A DNA stretch of 64,000 nucleotides, taken from the NCBI GenBank assembly GCA_965279135.1, contig OZ257133.1, positions 434,001 through 498,000 on the forward strand, in the 5' to 3' direction. This stretch comes from Croceimicrobium sp965279135 (lineage in GTDB: Bacteria > Bacteroidota > Bacteroidia > Flavobacteriales > Schleiferiaceae). Below, piece after piece: positions 59,364 to 64,000 of this stretch (position 1 is the stretch's first letter; each line of letters begins with the position of its first letter). Made by a program: the position numbers and the translations under genes. The notes under the pieces were generated by a model. It was not told where the DNA came from, ran no database searches, and worked only from the letters and a program-made list of their open reading frames with translations.

Positions 59364-60384
59364 AGTTTTTCACCGTATTGATGAAGGCTTTGGCATGATC
59401 CACCGGAATATTTGGAAGAATACCGTGCCCGAGATTTGCGATGTACTTGTAAACTCCAAAGTCGGAGATCATTTGCTTAGTTAGGCGCTCAATTTCGGGG
59501 ATAGGGGATAATAGACGTGCCGGGTCGAAATTCCCTTGCAAAGTCATTTGGAAATTGGTGAAATCCCGCGCCGTTTGAGGGCGGATAGTCCAGTCTACAC
59601 CAAGGGCGCTAACCGGCATTTGACTCATCTCTTCCAAAGCAAACCAACACCCTTTAGCAAAGGCTATTACTGGAGTGTATTCATGGAGGGCTTCCGCAAT
59701 TTGCTTGATATAGGGAAGGGAGTAAATGCGATAGTCGTCGGGTGATAGAAGACCGCCCCAACTGTCAAAAATCTGTACTGCATCAACGCCTCTTTCCTGT
59801 TTATGGCGCAGGTAGTCGATGGTTACATCTGTGATCTTTTGTAAGAGTTTATGGGCAGCTTCAGGATATCGGTAACAGAACTCCTTGGCCTTATCGAAAG
59901 TCTTACTGCCTTGACCTTCTACCATATAGCATAGGATGGTCCAGGGCGATCCTGCGAATCCAATTAATGGTACTTCTCTTTCCAGGGCTTCAAGAGTGAG
60001 GTCAATCGCGGAATACACATAATGCAGGCGATCTTTCACATCTATCTCTGGCAAGGCATCTACTTGCTCCGGATTGCGGATGGGCTCAGGTAGATAAGGT
60101 CCTTTACCGGGAACCATTTGCACTTCTACATCGAGCGCCTGTGGGATGACCAGGATATCGCTAAACAGGATTGCCGCATCTGGCCCTACCTGATGGATGG
60201 GCATTACCGTAATCTCTGTAGCTAATTCCGGATTTTCTGCTCTTTCGAAGAAACTGTATTTCTCCTTGAGTTTCATGAAATCAGGTAGATACCTACCAGC
60301 CTGACGCATCATCCATACGGGTGGACGGTCAACTTTCTCACCCCTAAGGGCTTTTAAAAACAGATCGTTCTTTAAAGGAGTCAT
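59356..60384 (-). CDS. hemE: Uroporphyrinogen decarboxylase
   Basis: 342 residues. It converts uroporphyrinogen III to coproporphyrinogen III. Marks are RPPVWMMRQAGRYLPDFMKLKE near the N-terminus, LFSDILVIPQALD, GFAGSPWTILCYMVEG and NLGHGILPNIP at the end. It overlaps hemD by ATGA-type spacing. Confidence 0.97.
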   Translation of the reverse strand: MTPLKNDLFLKALRGEKVDRPPVWMMRQAGRYLPDFMKLKEKYSFFERAENPELATEITVMPIHQVGPDAAILFSDILVIPQALDVEVQMVPGKGPYLPEPIRNPEQVDALPEIDVKDRLHYVYSAIDLTLEALEREVPLIGFAGSPWTILCYMVEGQGSKTFDKAKEFCYRYPEAAHKLLQKITDVTIDYLRHKQERGVDAVQIFDSWGGLLSPDDYRIYSLPYIKQIAEALHEYTPVIAFAKGCWFALEEMSQMPVSALGVDWTIRPQTARDFTNFQMTLQGNFDPARLLSPIPEIERLTKQMISDFGVYKYIANLGHGILPNIPVDHAKAFINTVKNYG

Positions 60385-61115
60385 GAATTTGTTTTAAGGC
60401 TCTTGCCAAAATATTCGATCACTTTTGATACTACACCTTCCAAAGTGGGTTCATCGGCGGAAACGCGTGGGTTATCGCTACGTAAGCGTACCGCTTCCGC
60501 AGTGGTTGCACCAATACAAATTGCGGGAACCTCCGGCTTAAGCTTATTTTTTTTGAAGAAGCTAAAAGCGGCAGTAGGGCTAAGGAAAATCGCACCATTG
60601 AAATCTTCTGTTTCCACTTCTTCATGCACCAATTCTGTTTGATACACTACTTCCTGATGTACTCGGATATTCTTACTGCTCAGGTATTCCGGAAGGTCGT
60701 CTAGAGATTTATTACCACAAAAGAAATCCACTGACTTCACATCAGGATTCCTTGCTATGATTTGAGCCAATTTAAGAGCGTTTTCAGATCGTACACTGGA
60801 TCGGATTCCTAGTTCCGCTAACATTTCGGTGGCTTTGATACCTACTGTAAAAGTTCGCTTGGGGGATATTTGGAGATCCGGTTCTGACTTAAGAAGCGCG
60901 TTTAAACTTCGCACCGCATTTTTACTGGTGAAAACCCAGGCATTGCTATCAGAATTACTAATCCTTTCACGAAAGCTGCTTGGATTGAAAATATGCTCGA
61001 CCTTAATGAAATTCTTGGACTGAAGTTCAATGCCTGCATTTTCGATTTCTTCCTCAAAATGTTTGGGAAGAATTCGGGTAGAGAAAACCAGTGGCCGCTT
61101 AGTGTCGCTAATCAT
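60381..61115 (-). CDS. hemD: Uroporphyrinogen III synthase
   Basis: 244 residues. It closes the tetrapyrrole ring with inversion of ring D. The family is poorly conserved, but VFTSKNAVRSLNALL, DFFCGNKSLDDLPEYL and GAIFLSPTAAFSFF, with CIGATTAEAV, are clear, and the operon position confirms it. The start overlaps hemC by eight bases. Confidence 0.92.
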   Translation of the reverse strand: MISDTKRPLVFSTRILPKHFEEEIENAGIELQSKNFIKVEHIFNPSSFRERISNSDSNAWVFTSKNAVRSLNALLKSEPDLQISPKRTFTVGIKATEMLAELGIRSSVRSENALKLAQIIARNPDVKSVDFFCGNKSLDDLPEYLSSKNIRVHQEVVYQTELVHEEVETEDFNGAIFLSPTAAFSFFKKNKLKPEVPAICIGATTAEAVRLRSDNPRVSADEPTLEGVVSKVIEYFGKSLKTNS

Positions 61116-62016
61116 TCTTCAGTTTATCCATAATGGATGTTGCCCCTTGCTTTAAAGCTAGCTCTGCTAGTTTAATTCCCAGGTCATCCGCATCATTCAA
61201 AGGTACCGTATTTTCAAGTACAACTTTTTCACTTCCGTCCAGACTAAAAACCCCGCAATGCAATGAAAGTTCTTCATTTTCAATTTTCGCTAAGGCTCCA
61301 ACAGGTGCGGAACATCCTCCTTCAATGCGATTGAGAAAATCGCGTTCGACTTTCGCGCAAAGTGCGGTTGCAGGATGGTTAATCTTGTCGAGAATCCTTT
61401 CTATTTCTTCTTCGCCCTGGCGACAGCAAATACCAATAATTCCCTGAGCTGGTGCAGGAATCATCCAGTCCAGAGTCTCGTGGTTTTCAGGGAGGATATT
61501 AAGCCTTTCTAAGCCAGCTTTGGCAAATATGGCTCCATGCCAATCACCCTCTTCCAATTTTCGTAATCGCGTTTGCACATTACCACGCAGATTGGGATTA
61601 TTGTGTTTGGGATACTTGCTTTTCCATTGAGCGACGCGCCGGATACTGCCGGTTGCGACTTGGCCAACTCCCTGGTTTAGGAAATCGAGATCACCTTTAT
61701 GAACTAGAATATCACGATAGGATCCTCTGGCCAATACTGCACGCATCTCAATTCCTTGCGGAGCTTGGGTGGGATAGTCTTTTAAAGAATGAACGGCAAT
61801 ATCGGCTCGGTTTTCCAATAAGGCATCATCCAGTATTTTGGTAAAAATCCCTGTCCCCCCAAATTGATTGAGTGGGGTGCTAAGATCAATATCCCCCGCG
61901 GATTTAAGCTCTACCAGAGTGCTATTTATGCCAATCGCCTGGAGTTCATCTGCTACTTTTTGCGCTTGCCAAACCGCCAGAGCAGAATCTCTGGTTCCAA
62001 TACGAAGACTGGTCAT
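61108..62016 (-). CDS. hemC: Hydroxymethylbilane synthase
   Basis: 302 residues. It links four porphobilinogens into a chain. The catalytic Asp is in HSLKDYPT (Asp80) and the dipyrromethane-cofactor Cys in EGGCSAPVGA (Cys235). RIGTRDSALAVWQAQ opens the protein. It follows hemA by 2 bases. Confidence 0.97.
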   Translation of the reverse strand: MTSLRIGTRDSALAVWQAQKVADELQAIGINSTLVELKSAGDIDLSTPLNQFGGTGIFTKILDDALLENRADIAVHSLKDYPTQAPQGIEMRAVLARGSYRDILVHKGDLDFLNQGVGQVATGSIRRVAQWKSKYPKHNNPNLRGNVQTRLRKLEEGDWHGAIFAKAGLERLNILPENHETLDWMIPAPAQGIIGICCRQGEEEIERILDKINHPATALCAKVERDFLNRIEGGCSAPVGALAKIENEELSLHCGVFSLDGSEKVVLENTVPLNDADDLGIKLAELALKQGATSIMDKLKND

Positions 62017-62018
62017 AA

Positions 62019-63257
62019 TTAAAGCTCGAAAATATGATGGATGGTACGAAGATCTCCATTTAGGTCGTCCCCATTTTTAAGCTTTCTGGCAAATTGACCG
62101 GTGATACGGTTCAACATTTGCGTTGCCAGAAACTCGGCCTGATCCAGGGATATCTCAGGGAATTTTTTCTGAAGGTTCCGGAGCTCTTTCTCCTTCCAGT
62201 CATCCATCTTAGATCGCATGGCCTGTAGGGTAGGCGCTACCCTGCGAGTTTCAAGCCAATCGTAGAACTCATCAATCTTAGTATCGATTATTTGTTCCGC
62301 TAGCGGAATTTGCGATTGGCGGTTCTTGATACTTTCTTCTGCTACATCAGAGAGATGATCAACATCTACAACCCTGAAGTTTTGGGACTGATAGAGTTGC
62401 GGATCAACATTTCGTGGCATGCTTAAATCCAGAAGTAAGCGGGGTTTCTGGATTTTGAAATCTTGTGCATGAACCGTTGCTTCGCTTGCTCCGGTAGCGA
62501 CAATAACAATGTCTGCCTGATTAAGTCCATCCTTAAGATGATCCAGATCCAAATGCTTCACTCCAAAACGATCTGCCAGGCGTACCGCCTTCTCTTCGGT
62601 TCTGTTTATGAGGGTAATATCCTTAACTCCGGTTTGATTAACCAGATTCTCACAGGTGGTGCGTCCCATCTTACCCATTCCGTAGAGGAGAACAGAAGGT
62701 TCAGAATTAATCTTGAGATATTCCTTTACCTGCAGTACTGCGGCGAAAGCCACTGAAGCGGCGCCGGTACTAAGGCTAGTGTCGTTTTTTACCCGCTTGC
62801 TACATTGTATACCAATGTTCACTAAGCGATCGAGAAATGTATTATGCGCGGAAAGCTCTTTGGAGCGCTGATAGGCTTTCTTAACCTGACCAACAATTTC
62901 AAAATCCCCAAGAATCTTCGACTCCAATCCAGAGCTTACTCTAAAGAGATGATTTATCGCTTCGCGGTTTTGTAGGATGTTTTGATAGGGTTCAAAGTCT
63001 TCTTTGCTATTTCCAGTGTGGTGGCAAAAAAGAGAGATCAGATTTCGAGGGCAATTGCCAAAAGCATAAATCTCGGTGCGATTGCAAGTAGATAGAACCA
63101 AAATCCCATCACCGTTTTCCTCCCGATATTCCTTGATTAGGTTTTCTGCCTGATCTTCGCTGAGCGAGAATTTCTCCCTCACTGAAACATCAGCTTTTTG
63201 GTGATCGATACCTACCAAAAAGAAATTCGCAAAACGACTTACTTCGAACTCCTTCAT
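62019..63257 (-). CDS. hemA: Glutamyl-tRNA reductase
   Basis: 412 residues from the ATG at 63257 (MKEFEVSRFANFFLVGIDHQKADVSVREKF). It reduces Glu-tRNA to glutamate-1-semialdehyde, the regulated first step of the C5 heme route. The active Cys is in LSTCNRTEIYA (Cys58). A TTG at 63281 is excluded as start because a TATTTTTG promoter element (63268-63275) lies downstream of it. It is the first gene of the heme operon and diverges from an AraC-type regulator. Confidence 0.96.
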   Translation of the reverse strand: MKEFEVSRFANFFLVGIDHQKADVSVREKFSLSEDQAENLIKEYREENGDGILVLSTCNRTEIYAFGNCPRNLISLFCHHTGNSKEDFEPYQNILQNREAINHLFRVSSGLESKILGDFEIVGQVKKAYQRSKELSAHNTFLDRLVNIGIQCSKRVKNDTSLSTGAASVAFAAVLQVKEYLKINSEPSVLLYGMGKMGRTTCENLVNQTGVKDITLINRTEEKAVRLADRFGVKHLDLDHLKDGLNQADIVIVATGASEATVHAQDFKIQKPRLLLDLSMPRNVDPQLYQSQNFRVVDVDHLSDVAEESIKNRQSQIPLAEQIIDTKIDEFYDWLETRRVAPTLQAMRSKMDDWKEKELRNLQKKFPEISLDQAEFLATQMLNRITGQFARKLKNGDDLNGDLRTIHHIFEL

Positions 63258-63267
63258 ATTGCGTTGG

Positions 63268-63275
63268 CAAAAATA
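63268..63275 (-). promoter_or_regulatory. Heme operon promoter -7 element (TATTTTTG)
   Basis: An exact TAnnTTTG match on the minus strand, ten bases before the hemA ATG. The -33 region shows only a weak TTTAG, so an activator may be needed (inference). Confidence 0.6.
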
Positions 63276-63296
63276 TCCCAATCAGCACCACTAAAA

Positions 63297-63331
63297 TTAC
63301 CTTGATAGGTAACAAAAATAACCCGATAGGT
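63297..63331. promoter_or_regulatory. Repeats upstream of the heme promoter
   Basis: GATAGGT occurs twice (63305-63311 and 63325-63331), 20 bases apart on the same strand. The first copy also forms an inverted pair TTACCT-TGAT-AGGTAA (63297-63312). Direct repeats two helical turns apart are the usual form of AraC-family sites, and they lie just upstream of the -33 region of hemA. Confidence 0.45.
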
Positions 63332-63361
63332 TGAGCGATGCTTATTTAGAATCATTCTTCT

Positions 63362-63369
63362 TAACTTTG
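63362..63369 (+). promoter_or_regulatory. Possible upstream promoter of the AraC-type gene (TAACTTTG)
   Basis: An exact TAnnTTTG match about 90 bases before the ATG, with no clear -33 element. Confidence 0.3.
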
Positions 63370-63425
63370 CTGTTTCCTGCACTATCATTGCGATTGCAAG
63401 AATAAATTAAACGCTGTATTCATAA

Positions 63426-63443
63426 CTATGATATTTATCATAG
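63426..63443. promoter_or_regulatory. Operator-like palindrome before the AraC-type gene
   Basis: CTATGATA-TT-TATCATAG, a perfect 8-2-8 inverted repeat. It contains TGAT-N4-ATCA, the core of CRP/FNR-family sites. It sits two bases before the -7 element at 63446, where a bound protein would block the promoter. Confidence 0.5.
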
Positions 63444-63445
63444 TC

Positions 63446-63453
63446 TATTTTTG
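63446..63453 (+). promoter_or_regulatory. -7 element (TATTTTTG) of the AraC-type gene
   Basis: An exact TAnnTTTG match four bases before the ATG at 63458. The same octamer as for hemA and yaaA. Confidence 0.5.
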
Positions 63454-63457
63454 CCCC

Positions 63458-64000
63458 ATGGAAATGTCCCTCGAAATACTCAAAGAAGAAATAAATACCC
63501 CAAAAAGTAGTGCTCGACAAAGTTCCTTAGGGGATGATTTGCGCATGATTAAGGTGCAACACAACGCCTCGGGAATACTTCCTCTAAAATTGGAAGCCGA
63601 TAAAGGCGTAATCCAGTTTTACTTTGCTTTTGAGGGATCGGCGGAATTTGCTTTTCACGGAGGCTCGTATCGCATGGGGCTCGGGACGGAGCGTTGTTTA
63701 TTATTCTACAATCCGCTCCAGGATCTGCCCATGGAAGTCTTGGTGAAGCCTGAAAGCAAAATGCTCTTTCTTTATTTGAGTGTAGAAAGCTTACATCGGA
63801 TGTTTTTGGAAAGCAGTGATGAGCTTGCCTTTATCAATGCGGAGAACGTGGATAAGAAATTCTATTCCGAAACGGCCTTAACTCCCGCAACCATGGTGGC
63901 ACTAAGTCAGGCTTTTCAGATGCCTGTAAATGGTCCTGCTCAATCTGTTTTTGAAAAAGCTAAGGTATTAGAGATCCTGGCCTGGTATTTTAACCGCAGC
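63458..64000 (+). CDS. AraC-family transcriptional regulator, N-terminal part
   Basis: 181 residues up to the window edge; the C-terminal helix-turn-helix would lie beyond it. The visible part is a cupin-like sensor domain as in many AraC regulators: GVIQFYFAFEGSAEFAFHGGSYRMGLGTERCLLFYNP, then KMLFLYLSVESLHRMFLE and the linker FEKAKVLEILAWYFN. It diverges from hemA, and the intergenic region has operator-like repeats, so control of the heme operon is likely. Without the DNA-binding domain in view the family call rests on the sensor pattern and position. Confidence 0.7.
   Translation, partial: MEMSLEILKEEINTPKSSARQSSLGDDLRMIKVQHNASGILPLKLEADKGVIQFYFAFEGSAEFAFHGGSYRMGLGTERCLLFYNPLQDLPMEVLVKPESKMLFLYLSVESLHRMFLESSDELAFINAENVDKKFYSETALTPATMVALSQAFQMPVNGPAQSVFEKAKVLEILAWYFNRS

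Overview
The window is a 64 kb piece of a Bacteroidota chromosome, most likely a marine member of the Flavobacteriales (inference). The signs are gliding genes (gldF, gldG), a type IX secretion protein (PorQ), two proteins with type IX C-terminal sorting domains, a Bacteroidota-type alternative GlmU, many small outer-membrane barrels and lipoproteins, and promoters of the form TAnnTTTG upstream of many genes. It is gene-dense, with about 62 protein genes and one tRNA. No gap between genes exceeds about 250 bases. I see no insertion sequence, prophage, CRISPR array or defence island.

Layout. 1-8252 (minus): cysS (cut by the window edge), folE, a large BNR-repeat secreted protein, then an OMPP1/FadL-type porin paired with a Gly/Trp-rich and Ser/Arg-rich lipoprotein. 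8333-11007 (plus): proS, tRNA-Glu, rpsT and a YggS-type PLP protein. 11004-15191 (minus): a cell-surface operon (DUF5686 barrel, two LVIVD lipoproteins, a small barrel). 15263-16534 (plus): an exonuclease/GIY-YIG fusion. 16531-19032 (minus): phoH, purC and a barrel. 19136-29876 (plus): SAM hydroxide adenosyltransferase, an ABM-domain protein, gldF, gldG, a DUF4340 protein, dnaN, a phosphatase, a barrel, pruA, a MORN-type protein, yaaA and a barrel. 29873-31372 (minus): a beta-helix lipoprotein. 31535-37416 (plus): rpmE, alternative glmU, lon, porQ and cmk. 37413-42292 (minus): rsfS, ftsH, a LUD protein, cdsA, psd and an acyl-CoA-binding protein, diverging from birA (plus). 43103-44745: pyrE and an SRPBCC protein (minus) back to back with a Nudix gene (plus). 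44742-48573 (minus): dinB, a DUF4197 lipoprotein, a small secreted protein, ddl and coaD. 48633-52272 (plus): a second BNR protein with a sorting domain, plus a lipoprotein. 52269-55494 (minus): a choice-of-anchor I protein, a SMUG2-type DNA glycosylase and a methyltransferase. 55695-63257 (minus): a heme operon hemA-C-D-E-F-B-L, interrupted by a GxxExxY nuclease-fold gene. At the right edge an AraC-type regulator diverges from hemA.

How genes work together. The heme operon makes coproporphyrinogen oxidation products from glutamyl-tRNA by the C5 route. The cdsA-psd-ACBP group concerns phospholipids. ftsH, lon and rsfS concern protein quality and ribosome silencing. dinB carries a clamp-binding tail and dnaN is the clamp. 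gldFG, porQ and the sorting-domain proteins belong to gliding and type IX secretion.

The most unusual things are architectural. All seven convergent gene pairs overlap by exactly four bases at their stop codons. Several genes have a -7 promoter element only 4-7 bases before the start codon, which implies leaderless mRNAs. A GxxExxY gene flanked by perfect 19-bp inverted repeats sits inside the heme operon. The araC-hemA intergenic region carries two operator-like repeats. I did not find a convincing wholly new multi-gene system.
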